Position numbers and translations under genes: made by a program. Below the pieces are notes generated by a model. The model did not search any database and had not been told where the DNA came from. It saw nothing but the letters and a program-made list of their open reading frames with translations. From positions 248,001 through 312,000 of the forward strand of contig OW818695.1 of the NCBI GenBank assembly GCA_942493345.1: a stretch of 64,000 nucleotides of DNA, given 5' to 3'. How positions within the stretch are numbered: the first letter of the stretch is position 1; each line of letters opens with the position of its first letter. Origin of the DNA: GWE2-42-39 sp942493345. Its GTDB lineage: Bacteria; Bacteroidota; Bacteroidia; Bacteroidales; Prolixibacteraceae. This document shows, piece by piece, positions 1-9,506 of the stretch.

Positions 1-1264
1 CTGCGGCTGTATATTTTCCTAATCCCTCAACTGCAAGATTGAAAATACCTCCCCACATAACAGACGTGCATAATCCACAAAGAATGAGAAAAACAATGCT
101 TATCGGGATCCTTACTTCAATGGCACTCCTGACAAGTTTCGTAACATCAATCGTAATACTTGTAGGTACAAAAATTGCTAATGTCACTAACACTAGTCCT
201 AAAACAGAAACAAAGATCATCATCAATTTACTTGAGAATTTAGCGCCAAGAGAAGCTCCTGTTAATCGCCCTACAAGCATCAACAACCAGTAGATACCGA
301 CTAAAAAGCCAGCAATACCTGCAGGAATCCCTAATCCTGGTCTGATTTTTCCAGCGATAATTTTTTCAGCTTTCTCAAAAGTATCTTTACCAACTACTTT
401 TGCCTCATAATCCTTTGTTTCTTTGTTTACTTTATCGGCTTCAACCAAAGTAGCATAATATGCGGCATCTGATTGTTGTTTATTATATTCAGATATTTTT
501 TCCTGTGCTTGCTCTGCAGTGAATGCGGTCATGAAAAGGTTTGCAGTACTTGGAATTCCAATTTCAACACCAACATATACGAAAATAGCGATTGCACCAA
601 AAATAAAATGACGGAACGACAAAGGACTGTATTTATCTTTTATTTTTGATTTTGCCTTTGTTATCATATGAGGTTCGGGTATGTCAACGAAAAAAAGCAC
701 AACAAAAGCCAATGCGAATATCCCTATTGCAAGAAATAATGCAGGATTTGCCTTTTCTATAGTCCGCCCAGCCTCAGCTCCCATCAATACACCTACAAGC
801 ATAGGTGTAATTGTTGCTGCAATAGAGTTAATAGACCCTCCGAACTGGATTAATTGATTTCCTTTATTTCCGCCTCCACCTAATGTATTCAACATTGGGT
901 TTACTACGGTATTCAACATACACATTGAGAAACCGGAAATAAAAGCACCTGCTAAATAAATAGTAAAACTTCCAGCAACTCCAGAAAAGAATTGGACTGA
1001 AACCCCTGTAATCCCAACAATAATAGCAGCCAATGCCGTTTTCTTATAACCAATTCTTTCAAGCATAATGCCAGCAGGAATACCCATGAAAGCATATGCA
1101 ATAAAATTAGCAAAGAAACCTAATTGTGATGCGAAATTAGATGCGTTAAATTGTTTGGCGACGATTACACCCATAGGACTAGGAAGACCTGTCACAAAGG
1201 CGATCATAAAAAAGAGAGCGAACATCATTGCAATAGGCAATGCATAACTTTTTGTCTTAGTCAT
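1..1264 (-). CDS. Sugar (glucose/galactose-type) MFS transporter, C-terminus cut by window edge
   Basis: Inner-membrane sugar importer of the GluP/FucP branch of the major facilitator superfamily. Reading the complement from the ATG at 1264 gives about 421 open residues running off the left edge. It begins MTKTKSYALPIAMMFALFFM and contains NTVVNPMLNTLGGGGNKGNQ and QFGGSINS, characteristic of glucose/galactose MFS proteins. Several hydrophobic segments are visible. A charged, Glu/Lys/Ala-rich insertion of roughly 70 residues (complement of about 360-540) follows the central membrane segments. It lies 224 bp downstream of galK on the same strand, which supports galactose or glucose import. Family is confident; substrate is inferred from context. 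Confidence 0.85.
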   Translation of the reverse strand, partial: MTKTKSYALPIAMMFALFFMIAFVTGLPSPMGVIVAKQFNASNFASQLGFFANFIAYAFMGIPAGIMLERIGYKKTALAAIIVGITGVSVQFFSGVAGSFTIYLAGAFISGFSMCMLNTVVNPMLNTLGGGGNKGNQLIQFGGSINSIAATITPMLVGVLMGAEAGRTIEKANPALFLAIGIFALAFVVLFFVDIPEPHMITKAKSKIKDKYSPLSFRHFIFGAIAIFVYVGVEIGIPSTANLFMTAFTAEQAQEKISEYNKQQSDAAYYATLVEADKVNKETKDYEAKVVGKDTFEKAEKIIAGKIRPGLGIPAGIAGFLVGIYWLLMLVGRLTGASLGAKFSSKLMMIFVSVLGLVLVTLAIFVPTSITIDVTKLVRSAIEVRIPISIVFLILCGLCTSVMWGGIFNLAVEGLGKYTAA

Positions 1265-1488
1265 AGTTGGTGAAATTTTGATTAGTATTATTTAAAATCA
1301 ATTTAATATTATTGCCAAAAATATGTGATCAAATATTTTTTGTTTCGCTTTTCGACCTTCGAATTTGCAAAAAAACATGGACTTTCATCCATCTGGAATA
1401 AAAAAAGATATTAAGATCAGCCCAAATGCTTGTTAACTCCTATTATTTCAGCATCTTTTTTTAGCAACAAAAGTACATGCAGATTCAA

Positions 1489-2778
1489 CTACATATCTAA
1501 TTTTATCGCCCCTTTTGCACGGATAAACAACTTATGACATTTTCCTTCTCCATAAACATGTTCAAGAACTTCAACATATTTATCGAGCAAATCCTGTGGT
1601 ACAAATGCCTGTATGGTTCCTCCAAATCCACCACCGTGAACACGCCATGCGCCTTTTCCCTTCAAAATCATTTCGCTCAAAGCCAAAGCCAGCGAAACCA
1701 CTTGCTCTTCTTTGTGAACAACATCAAAAATATTCTGATTGTACATATACGAACTGTAACCCGATTCAACCACCATTTTCAGGAATGATTGAAAATCGTT
1801 TTTCTCAAGAGCAGCAACCTGTTCAACGACACGTTGGTTATCTCCCTGGAAATGATATGCGCGAAGGATTGCCCTGTCGCCTGTTTTTTTACGAATTTCA
1901 GGAATTTTCTCAACAATTTGTTCCAACGTTACCTGTCTCAAAACTTTCGCGCCAAGTTCTGCTGCAACCGACTTCATTTCTGTTGGAAGCGATGCGTATT
2001 CTGCCTGCGATGCAGCATCGTCGTGTCCACCGCCAACATCGGTTATCACCAATGCATACCCAGTTGAAACAAAATCAAAGTCAACCTCTTTAACGATAGG
2101 TTTCGATGGGTCTTCAAAATCGATGGTAATTAATCCACCGACAGAACAAGCCGTTTGATCCATCAAACCGCAAGGTTTTCCGAAGTAATTATTTTCCGAC
2201 CACTGTCCGATGATCGCATTCTCAACGGCACTCATTTTCCCATTATTGAAAAGATGGTTTACGATGGCGCCAACCAACACTTCGAACGAAGCAGACGAAC
2301 TCAGCCCCGAACCTTTCGGCACACGGCCTTCGATGCAAGCGTCGAAACCGCCGATCTGATAACCCAGTTCTTTCATACGGGCACAGATTCCTTTTACGAT
2401 AGATGATGATGTATAGAATTGAGATTCATCAATTACCAGCTCCGAAAGGTCAACCTGAAATTCATGATATCCTGCTGATTTAATACGGATAACATTGGTT
2501 CCGTTTTGAGCAGCAACAGCAATATTATCGAGGTTCACAGCGCCTGCCAAAACACGTCCGTAGTTATGATCGGTGTGATTACCGCCAATTTCGGTACGCC
2601 CGGGCGAGCTGAATAATGCAACATCATCGGTTCCGTATACTTTCTGAAATTCGTTCATCAACGCGGCGTAGCGATCGGCCTGTTCTTTCAGCACGACCGC
2701 ATTTACACCATATAATTCCTGAAACAATGGATTTTTTCCACCATTTATTTTTTCAATTAATGCATTAATTTTTGCCAT
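1489..2778 (-). CDS. galK: Galactokinase
   Basis: Cytoplasmic GHMP-family kinase that phosphorylates alpha-D-galactose to galactose-1-phosphate with ATP, the first committed Leloir step. The 429 residues carry the galactokinase signature near residue 60 (GRTEIGGNHTDHNYGR), the GHMP ATP-binding loop (PKGSGLSSSASFE, about residues 154-166) and the C-terminal glycine motif (VHGGGFGGTIQAF, near residue 381). Length is normal for the bacterial enzyme. It follows galT by 19 bp on the same strand, so the two are almost certainly co-transcribed, with the sugar transporter downstream. Confidence 0.95.
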   Translation of the reverse strand: MAKINALIEKINGGKNPLFQELYGVNAVVLKEQADRYAALMNEFQKVYGTDDVALFSSPGRTEIGGNHTDHNYGRVLAGAVNLDNIAVAAQNGTNVIRIKSAGYHEFQVDLSELVIDESQFYTSSSIVKGICARMKELGYQIGGFDACIEGRVPKGSGLSSSASFEVLVGAIVNHLFNNGKMSAVENAIIGQWSENNYFGKPCGLMDQTACSVGGLITIDFEDPSKPIVKEVDFDFVSTGYALVITDVGGGHDDAASQAEYASLPTEMKSVAAELGAKVLRQVTLEQIVEKIPEIRKKTGDRAILRAYHFQGDNQRVVEQVAALEKNDFQSFLKMVVESGYSSYMYNQNIFDVVHKEEQVVSLALALSEMILKGKGAWRVHGGGFGGTIQAFVPQDLLDKYVEVLEHVYGEGKCHKLFIRAKGAIKLDM

Positions 2779-2797
2779 AATTCTTTAGTTGAGTTTA

Positions 2798-3853
2798 TTA
2801 TTTATTGGTTTGTTTTTTATAGTGAATATCAGACAAATCGCGCAATCTCTGAGCTGCCTGTTCGGCGGTAATATCACGTTGCGGCGAAGCCAGCATTTCG
2901 TAACCAACCATGAATTTTTTCACGGAAGCCGATCGCAACAAAGGCGGATAAAAGTGCATATGAAGATGCCATTCCGGGTAATCTTTTCCATCCGTTGGAG
3001 CCTGGTGCAAGCCTGCCGAATAGGCAAACGAAACTTCGAAAAGATTGTCATACCTGACGGTCAACTGCTTGTAAATATCGGCCAAACCATCTTTTTCTTC
3101 ATCAGTAAGTTGAAAAATGTTCTGAACCGGACGCCGGCTGATGATCATGGTTTCGAACGGCCATACTGCCCAATACGGGACCAGTGCGACGAAATGTTCG
3201 TTTTCAACCAGCAAACGTTCTTTTTTCTGAAGTTCTGCCTTCAAATAATCGCCCAGCAGCGTGGTTCCATGTTTTTCGAAATATTCCTTTTGGGTTTTCG
3301 ATTCTTTTGCGGGTTCAGTTGGCACCGTTGACGATGACCAAATCTGCCCATGCGGATGCGGGTTCGAACAGCCCATGATGGCCCCTTTGTTTTCAAAAAT
3401 CTGGATGTAATTGATGAATTCCGTTTTGCTCAACTCGGCAAACTGTTCACACCAGACATCAACCACTTTACGAATATCTTCTACTTCCATTTCTGGAATT
3501 GTAAGGCTGTGATTTTCACTAAAACAGATCACCTTACAGATGCCGCTTTCGCTTCTTGCCTGAAAAAGGCTGCCTTCATCAACCCTACCTTCCGGAGTAT
3601 CGGTCAATAAGGCGCTAAAATCGTTTGTAAACACGAACGTTCCTTTATAGTCGGGATTAAATTTCCCTCCTGCCCTTTCGTTTCCTGCACATAAATAACA
3701 AGTTGGATCATATTTCGGACGTTCATCCGAAATTGCCTTTTCAACCTGTCCCTGCCATGGCCTTTTTGCACGGTGAGGTGAAACTAAAATCCAATCGTTT
3801 GTCAACGGATTCAGTCGTTTGTGAGGATAATCTTCAATATTAAAATTATTCAT
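2798..3853 (-). CDS. galT: Galactose-1-phosphate uridylyltransferase
   Basis: Histidine-triad-related transferase that exchanges galactose-1-phosphate with UDP-glucose to give glucose-1-phosphate and UDP-galactose. The 351-residue product has the N-terminal zinc pair CYLCAGNERAGG (about residues 54-65) and the active-site segment SNPHPHGQIW (about residues 160-169), where the second His carries the uridylyl intermediate. It is the first gene of the galT-galK unit. The 92-bp gap upstream holds a copy of the candidate operator also found in front of galM, so transcription is probably controlled by the adjacent GntR regulator. Confidence 0.95.
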   Translation of the reverse strand: MNNFNIEDYPHKRLNPLTNDWILVSPHRAKRPWQGQVEKAISDERPKYDPTCYLCAGNERAGGKFNPDYKGTFVFTNDFSALLTDTPEGRVDEGSLFQARSESGICKVICFSENHSLTIPEMEVEDIRKVVDVWCEQFAELSKTEFINYIQIFENKGAIMGCSNPHPHGQIWSSSTVPTEPAKESKTQKEYFEKHGTTLLGDYLKAELQKKERLLVENEHFVALVPYWAVWPFETMIISRRPVQNIFQLTDEEKDGLADIYKQLTVRYDNLFEVSFAYSAGLHQAPTDGKDYPEWHLHMHFYPPLLRSASVKKFMVGYEMLASPQRDITAEQAAQRLRDLSDIHYKKQTNK

Positions 3854-3865
3854 ACATTATTTTTT

Positions 3866-3891
3866 TACCAACTGGTAGGTACTAGTGGGTA
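3866..3891. promoter_or_regulatory. Candidate GntR operator upstream of galT
   Basis: The segment TACCAACTGGTAGGTACTAG (continuing to GTGGGTA) contains CTGGTAGGTAC, the exact reverse complement of GTACCTACCAG, which is found again in the palindrome at 5014-5029 upstream of galM. The repeated motif sits in both intergenic gaps flanking the GntR gene. Operator function is inferred from symmetry and position. Confidence 0.6.
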
Positions 3892-3945
3892 AAGTTATCG
3901 TTTTTAAATTTGTCGCCTTTCTCCTCATTCATGTTTTGAAACATA

Positions 3946-4944
3946 TTAAATCGAGTTTCTCACAATAAGAGACGATGGATTCTGAATTTGCACTTTCTTC
4001 CGTTCCCGGATTATCTCCGCCAGAGTTTGTCCCATCTTGGCAAAATCCGTCGAAACAGTCGTAATTCCACAAGCCACAACTTCTTTCAAAATGGTATCAT
4101 TGAAAGCCAAAACGCCCAAATCCTGGCCCAATTTAAGATTCTTCTCCGTAGCCGTTTTTACCACTTTCACCAAATTTCGATCGGAAACGACAAAATAAGC
4201 TTCCCCTTTCTTTATTTCTTTGTTGACCAGACTCCGAAGGATTTCATACGAAAAACCATATTCTTCGCAAAACCTGCTAAAACCTACCATTCGCCCTTCC
4301 GGCTCCTTCCCGCCAGGGAATACCATGATTAGTTTTTCATACTTGCGGAGCAAGTCGATCCCATCCGTCAAACCATTATAAACATCAGCTTCAAAGTCCT
4401 GGTAAACAACCGAATAATCTTTTAAATCTTCTTTTAGCCTGTCAAGAATATAAACTTTATCGACAGGCAATTTGCTTACAATATCGCAAGTGGAATCGAA
4501 AGTTGCAGGCATGATTACATACGAAGTATATTTTCCGGCGCTTTCGAGAATGAGGTTTTTAAAAACCTGGAAATTAAAATGGTGAAAATAAATATCGACC
4601 GTCGTTTTGTCGTCGAGACAATTCAAAAACGAAGTATACAGGTCTTCCTTGAAAGCGTTCAGTTCATCAAAAAGCACAAATATTTTTTGGTCGAGATTGA
4701 TTTCTATACTATTTATGTAGTATCCTTTGCCCGGAATGGAACTGATCACTCCTTTGGCTTTCAACTCATTAAAAGCCACCATTACTGTATCGCGCGACAA
4801 ATCGAATTCAGCGCAAATCTGATTCAGGGAGGGAATTTTATCACCAATTTTTAATCGGCCACCTGCAATGGCCTGAAAAATAGAGTTAATAATCTGGCGG
4901 TATTTGGGTACCCCCAGCGAATCGTCAATTTGAATATGCTCCAC
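3946..4944 (-). CDS. GntR-family transcriptional regulator with sugar-binding-like domain
   Basis: DNA-binding regulator, 332 residues. Residues about 8-75 form a GntR winged helix (KYRQIINSIFQAIAGG, then IPSLNQICAEFDLSRDTVM and IPGKGYYI). The rest resembles a periplasmic-binding-protein/LacI-type effector domain (for example GQDLGVLAFNDTILKEVV followed by ITTVSTDFAKMGQ). This architecture is common for sugar regulators in Bacteroidota. It lies between galT and galM, and the same palindromic motif occurs on both sides, so it most likely controls the galactose genes and itself. The effector is unknown; galactose or a derivative is inferred. Confidence 0.85.
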   Translation of the reverse strand: MEHIQIDDSLGVPKYRQIINSIFQAIAGGRLKIGDKIPSLNQICAEFDLSRDTVMVAFNELKAKGVISSIPGKGYYINSIEINLDQKIFVLFDELNAFKEDLYTSFLNCLDDKTTVDIYFHHFNFQVFKNLILESAGKYTSYVIMPATFDSTCDIVSKLPVDKVYILDRLKEDLKDYSVVYQDFEADVYNGLTDGIDLLRKYEKLIMVFPGGKEPEGRMVGFSRFCEEYGFSYEILRSLVNKEIKKGEAYFVVSDRNLVKVVKTATEKNLKLGQDLGVLAFNDTILKEVVACGITTVSTDFAKMGQTLAEIIRERKKVQIQNPSSLIVRNSI

Positions 4945-5013
4945 AGGTTGGTTCTTTTGTTTTTTCGAAATTACTCAAAATAGTACCAAAGATACAAGAT
5001 ATTGTACAACCTG

Positions 5014-5029
5014 TACCTACCAGTAGGTA
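5014..5029. promoter_or_regulatory. Candidate GntR operator between the regulator and galM
   Basis: TACCTACCAGTAGGTA is a near-perfect palindrome with 7-bp arms around a CA centre, placed in the divergent gap between the GntR regulator and galM. GTACCTACCAG is shared with the site upstream of galT. Confidence 0.65.
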
Positions 5030-5157
5030 TCGTTCAATTTAATTTGTATATTGAGCCGCGAAAAACAAGTTCGCTCTTTTCATGTACAAAAAATTCATAA
5101 AAAAGGGCTTAAACTCAACTAATACAACTTAATCATTGACCTCAAAAAACTGATAAG

Positions 5158-6192
5158 ATGCAAATTACAAAAAAAACATTTGGCCAGCTAAACGGGAAGC
5201 AGGTTGATCTTTTCACCCTTGCAAATGACAATAATATCACGATTAAGATCACCAATTACGGAGCGATCATTACCTCGATTGAAACACCCGACAAAAACGG
5301 AAAATGCGAAAATATTGCATGCGGGTTCGATCAATTTGAAAATTACATCAGCGACCAATATTTGGGTAGCTATCCATACTTCGGCAGTCTTATCGGCCGT
5401 TTTGGAAACCGTATTGCAAAAGGAAAATTCGTTCTCGAAGGGAAAGAATACACGCTGGCAGTAAACAATGGCCCCAATGCCCTTCATGGAGGATTGGTTG
5501 GTTTCGACAAAAAACTTTGGGCCGCTGAAATGATTGAAAAGGATGACAATATAGGCGTCAAATTTTCGTACACCAGCCCCGACATGGAAGAAGGTTACCC
5601 AGGTACACTAAAAGTGGTTTGTACCTACACACTGAACAATCAAAATGAGCTGGTGATCGATTACGATGCGGTAACGGATAAAACGACTATTTTGAACCTG
5701 ACCAACCATACCTATTTCAACCTTACGGCAGGGAAAGAAAACATCATGAACCACGAACTGGAACTTACAGCCGAAGCAATTACCGAGTCAGAAGACATGA
5801 TTCCAACCGGCAAAATTATTCCGGTTGAAGGAACTGAATTCGACTTCCGCAGCAAAAAGAAATTAGGCCGTGGTATTGGCTCGTTGGAATACGGATACGA
5901 CAACAACTACGTGCTGGGCAACGATGCAGGCAAGCTGGTTTTTGCAGGCACCCTGAGCGAAGCAACATCGGGACGTTCGGTCGAAGTTTATACCACACAA
6001 CCCGGCATGCAACTTTACACCGGCTACTGGAATCCTGAATTAGTCATCGATGGCAAGAAGAAATTTGGTAGTTATTCGGGTGTTGCATTGGAAACCCAGC
6101 ACTACCCCGATTCAATCAATCACGAAAATTTTCCGTCGGTTATTTTAAAACCGGGCGAAGCATATAAAGAAAAAACGATTTACAAATTCTAG
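5158..6192 (+). CDS. galM: Galactose mutarotase (aldose 1-epimerase)
   Basis: Interconverts beta- and alpha-D-galactose so that galactokinase receives the alpha anomer. The 344-residue product has the expected order of family motifs: NYGAIITSIETPDKNG near the N-terminus, GRFGNRIAKGKF (about residue 82), NNGPNALHGG (about residues 103-112), and the catalytic His segment LTNHTYFNL (about residue 181). GVALETQHYPDS near the C-terminus contains the conserved Glu. No signal peptide is visible, so it is cytoplasmic. It is divergent from the GntR-galT-galK genes, shares the candidate operator region, and is followed by a clear terminator. Confidence 0.94.
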   Translation: MQITKKTFGQLNGKQVDLFTLANDNNITIKITNYGAIITSIETPDKNGKCENIACGFDQFENYISDQYLGSYPYFGSLIGRFGNRIAKGKFVLEGKEYTLAVNNGPNALHGGLVGFDKKLWAAEMIEKDDNIGVKFSYTSPDMEEGYPGTLKVVCTYTLNNQNELVIDYDAVTDKTTILNLTNHTYFNLTAGKENIMNHELELTAEAITESEDMIPTGKIIPVEGTEFDFRSKKKLGRGIGSLEYGYDNNYVLGNDAGKLVFAGTLSEATSGRSVEVYTTQPGMQLYTGYWNPELVIDGKKKFGSYSGVALETQHYPDSINHENFPSVILKPGEAYKEKTIYKF

Positions 6193-6194
6193 AT

Positions 6195-6218
6195 AAAAAG
6201 AGGCTTCGGCCTCTTTTT
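6195..6218 (+). terminator. Rho-independent terminator after galM
   Basis: AAAAAGAGGC-TTCG-GCCTCTTTTT: a GC-rich stem with a UUCG tetraloop followed by T residues, 3 bp after the galM stop. Confidence 0.9.
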
Positions 6219-6252
6219 CATATCTAAAAACTGGCTGAATAGGAGGTAATTA

Positions 6253-6283
6253 TTTGATTAACCCAAACTGATGGCTACCTTTG
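6253..6283 (+). promoter_or_regulatory. Bacteroidota-type promoter for the GT4 gene
   Basis: TTTG (6253-6256), 19-nt spacer, TACCTTTG (6276-6283): a full match to the -33/-7 consensus of the Bacteroidota primary sigma factor. Transcription would start near 6289. That lies downstream of the ATG at 6271 and so argues for the ATG at 6301 as the true start. Confidence 0.75.
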
Positions 6284-6300
6284 CAGCATACCAGAAATCG

Positions 6301-7368
6301 ATGAAAATATTATTACTGATCCGTTATTTCGATTTTGGAGGAGCCGAAAACCATGTTTGCGAATTGGCAAATGCTCTTCACGAAGCGGGACATACAGTTA
6401 TTATTGTTTCCCGGAAAGGACGGCAGTTACAACGGTTACATCCTGAAATAATCCATTATGCAATGGATATTTCGAGCAAAAAAGTACTGTTCCATTTCTT
6501 CCGTTTAATACAGATCACCCGCCGTCATCGGATTGAATTGATCCATGCACACCAGCGCCTGCCATTAACAATTGCATCTGCACTGGGAAGGGTTACACGA
6601 ATCCCTGCTATTGGGACCGTCCATTCCAGGCTTAAGCAAGACATGCGAAAAAAGTGGGTCAGAAAAGGGCTAAAAAGAATTATTGTTGTCTGCAAAAACA
6701 GCTACAAAGGCACACAAGAAGACCCGACGATCAAAGATATTACCCGCTGTATTCCCAACGGGATCAAGTTGCCCAAAGAATCGATTGTCAAAATCCCTGA
6801 AAAACTTCAATTTTTTTATGTCAGTCGATTGGATGCACCACACACGAAAATTGTAAAATTTTTGATTCATGAAGCATGGCCTCTGGTCATTCAGAGTTAT
6901 CCTGAAGCATGTTTAAAAATTGTGGGCGACGGAATAGGAATGCCTGTAATAAGCCAAATGATCGGTCAAATAGAAGATCCAAAAATCGCACAATCGGTTT
7001 CCATTGCTGGTTATGCCGCCAATATTTCTTCGGAAATAAAAGATGCAAGCCTGATAATGGGTGTTGGACGGGTCGCGATGGAAAGCCTCGCACTGGGAAT
7101 CCCTGTATTATCGATGAAAAATAACCGAATGGGACCGCTGATTACCTGCGAAAATTTCGATCGCTTGCAGTACGGAAACTTTGTAGATGTTGAAGCCGGT
7201 ACACCAACGACAGTTCAATTTATGGGAACCATCAACGAATTTGTTTCCAACCATGAGTTTTATAAAAATGAAACGCTGAAATTGAGCAAAAAAATGTTCG
7301 AAACTGCAAACATTCAGGAAACTTCAGAGGCAATCATCCAGGTTTATAATGAAGTATTACAGCCATAA
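6301..7368 (+). CDS. GT4-type glycosyltransferase
   Basis: Probable GT-B-fold glycosyltransferase of cell-surface glycan synthesis. The N-terminus MKILLLIRYFDFGGAENHVC is the typical opening of the acceptor domain. IHAHQRLPLTIASALGRV and IGTVHSRLKQDMRKKW follow, then the donor domain with FFYVSRLDAPHTK, LKIVGDGIG and the MGVGRVAMESLALGIPVLSM region carrying the E-x7-E-like element. The open frame extends to an ATG at 6271, but the promoter at 6253-6283 overlaps that codon, so 6301 is preferred (355 residues). Donor and acceptor cannot be read from the sequence. It stands alone between galM and the acyl-CoA synthetase. Confidence 0.85.
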   Translation: MKILLLIRYFDFGGAENHVCELANALHEAGHTVIIVSRKGRQLQRLHPEIIHYAMDISSKKVLFHFFRLIQITRRHRIELIHAHQRLPLTIASALGRVTRIPAIGTVHSRLKQDMRKKWVRKGLKRIIVVCKNSYKGTQEDPTIKDITRCIPNGIKLPKESIVKIPEKLQFFYVSRLDAPHTKIVKFLIHEAWPLVIQSYPEACLKIVGDGIGMPVISQMIGQIEDPKIAQSVSIAGYAANISSEIKDASLIMGVGRVAMESLALGIPVLSMKNNRMGPLITCENFDRLQYGNFVDVEAGTPTTVQFMGTINEFVSNHEFYKNETLKLSKKMFETANIQETSEAIIQVYNEVLQP

Positions 7369-7421
7369 ACACCCAATTTCATCCGGAGTTCAGTAAAACG
7401 ATCAGGTATTTCAAAAATTTG

Positions 7422-7429
7422 TACATTTG
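7422..7429 (+). promoter_or_regulatory. Probable -7 element of the acyl-CoA synthetase gene
   Basis: TACATTTG matches TAnnTTTG 35 bp before the start codon. No strong TTTG -33 box is visible at the expected distance, so confidence is moderate. Confidence 0.45.
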
Positions 7430-7464
7430 AAACTGTTTGATTTTTTCTAACTAAACTTTTACAG

Positions 7465-9372
7465 ATGAAGACAATCGTTGAACTTTTTGAAACCAGTGTT
7501 GAAAAATATCCCGACAATATTTATTTGTGGGAAAAGGAGAATGGCGAATTCAAAGGAACAACCTATCGTCAGACACGCGACGAAGTACTAAAATTTGCGG
7601 CCGGCCTGCTTGCATTGGGAATCAAAAAGGGAGATCGTCTTGGTCTTGTTTCCGAAGGCCGAAACCAGTGGATCATCAGCGAATTGGGAATTTTATATGC
7701 CGGGGCGATCAATGTTCCGCTTTCGGTGAAACTTGATGAAGCCGCTGAATTAAAATTCAGGCTGGCACACTCCGGTAGCCGCATGATTATTGTTTCAGCG
7801 CGCCAGGCCAGCAAGATTGAGGCCATCCGAAATGACCTACCCGATCTCGAAAAAGTTATTTACCTGGACCCGAAAGAAAATTCAGGAGAAAACGATATTC
7901 AGTATTCGACGATTATCGAAATGGGAGAAAAATACATGGGAACCAACCGGGCTGATATTGAAAATATTTACCAAAATATTCAGCCAAACGATTTGGCAAA
8001 CATCTCCTACACATCGGGAACCACAGCCGACCCGAAAGGAATTATGCTGTCGCATTTGAATTATGCGGCAAACGTGGTTCAGTCGAACACGCTGATGTCG
8101 ATCACCCCGAAATGGAAAACGCTGGCCCTTCTTCCCTGGGACCATGCCTTTGCGCACACCGCCTGTCTCTATTGCCTGATGTACAACGGGGCAAGCGTAG
8201 CATCGCTCGAAATGGGAAAGACACCGATGGAAACCCTGAAAAATATTCCGAAGAACATTAAAGAAATACAACCCAGCGTACTGATGAGTGTTCCGGCGTT
8301 GGCAAAAAATTTCAGGAAAGGAATTGAATCAACGATTCGGCAAAAAGGGCCGGTTGCCGAAAAATTATTTAACCACGCATTGAAAATCGCATACAAATAC
8401 AATGGCAACGGCCACGATCGGGGAAAAGGATTCCGGTTTATTTACAAACCGATGCTGGCGCTGTACGATAAAATTTTATTCAGCAAAATACGGGAAGGGT
8501 TTGGCGGAAAGCTGAATTTGTTTATTGGTGGTGGCGCCCTGCTTGACACCGAATTGCAGCGTTTCTTTTATGCCGTGGGAATACCGATGTGCCAAGGCTA
8601 CGGGCTTTCGGAGGCAGCGCCTGTCATCTCGTCGAATGCGCTTCATGCCATTAAATTTGGCTCGTCGGGGAAATTGGTGAAATACATGGAATTGAAAATT
8701 GTGGACGACAAAGGCGTTGAACAAACCACCGGGCAAAAAGGCGAAATCATTGTGAAAGGCGACAATGTGATGCTAGGCTACTGGAACAACCCGAAAGCCA
8801 CGGAGGAAACGCTGAAAAACGGCTGGTTGTACACCGGCGACATGGGCTACATGGATACCGACGGCTTCCTATATGTTTTGGGCCGTTTCAAAAGCCTGTT
8901 GATTGGCAACGATGGCGAGAAGTTCAGCCCCGAAGGAATTGAAGAGGCGCTGGGCGACCAATCGCCGTACATCGACCAGTGCATGTTGTACAATAACCAG
9001 AACCCGTACACTTCAGGAATGATTGTCCCGAATATTGCCGCCATCAACCGCGAACTGGAGAAACGCGGCATAAAAGCCGGAAGCGACGAAGGAAATATTG
9101 AAACTCTGAAAATTATTCAGCAGGAAATAGACGAATACCGTGCCGGGGGCAAATTTGCAGGTATGTTCCCAGAGCGCTGGCTGCCAACCACCATTGTGAT
9201 ATTGCCCGAAGCATTTTCGGAGCAAAACCAACTGCTAAACGCATCAATGAAAATGGTGCGCGGAAAAGTTACCAAATACTTTGCGAAACAACTGGAATTT
9301 CTGTACAAAGCCGAAGCTAAAAATATTGTGAATGAGGTGAATATTGAAGCCGTGAAGGAATGGAATAAGTAG
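7465..9372 (+). CDS. Long-chain fatty acid-CoA ligase (AMP-forming)
   Basis: Activates fatty acids to acyl-CoA through an acyl-adenylate intermediate. The 635-residue product belongs to the ANL superfamily. The phosphate-binding loop is SYTSGTTADPKGIMLSHLNY (about residues 181-200). GYGLSEAAPVISSN (about 378-391) is the adenine-binding A5 motif. WLYTGDMGYMDTDGFLYVLGR holds the ribose-binding Asp, and the hinge/C-terminal segment continues with KFSPEGIEEAL. Length and motif order fit FadD/FAA-type synthetases of Bacteroidota. It appears monocistronic; the next gene is unrelated and differs in base composition. Confidence 0.92.
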   Translation: MKTIVELFETSVEKYPDNIYLWEKENGEFKGTTYRQTRDEVLKFAAGLLALGIKKGDRLGLVSEGRNQWIISELGILYAGAINVPLSVKLDEAAELKFRLAHSGSRMIIVSARQASKIEAIRNDLPDLEKVIYLDPKENSGENDIQYSTIIEMGEKYMGTNRADIENIYQNIQPNDLANISYTSGTTADPKGIMLSHLNYAANVVQSNTLMSITPKWKTLALLPWDHAFAHTACLYCLMYNGASVASLEMGKTPMETLKNIPKNIKEIQPSVLMSVPALAKNFRKGIESTIRQKGPVAEKLFNHALKIAYKYNGNGHDRGKGFRFIYKPMLALYDKILFSKIREGFGGKLNLFIGGGALLDTELQRFFYAVGIPMCQGYGLSEAAPVISSNALHAIKFGSSGKLVKYMELKIVDDKGVEQTTGQKGEIIVKGDNVMLGYWNNPKATEETLKNGWLYTGDMGYMDTDGFLYVLGRFKSLLIGNDGEKFSPEGIEEALGDQSPYIDQCMLYNNQNPYTSGMIVPNIAAINRELEKRGIKAGSDEGNIETLKIIQQEIDEYRAGGKFAGMFPERWLPTTIVILPEAFSEQNQLLNASMKMVRGKVTKYFAKQLEFLYKAEAKNIVNEVNIEAVKEWNK

Positions 9373-9506
9373 GAAAAGTTTGTTTCCACGCTAAAAATAG
9401 ATGCAAAAATAAACTTCCAAATAAAGAAATAAACAAAATCCTTCAGATACACTACAGATACCAGCAAGCGTAAAAAGACAACAATACCATTGACTGACAA
9501 GAATTT

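Noticed and set aside
1596..2093. 165-residue plus-strand frame opposite galK
   Set aside because: Antisense to a clear galactokinase with all motifs intact.
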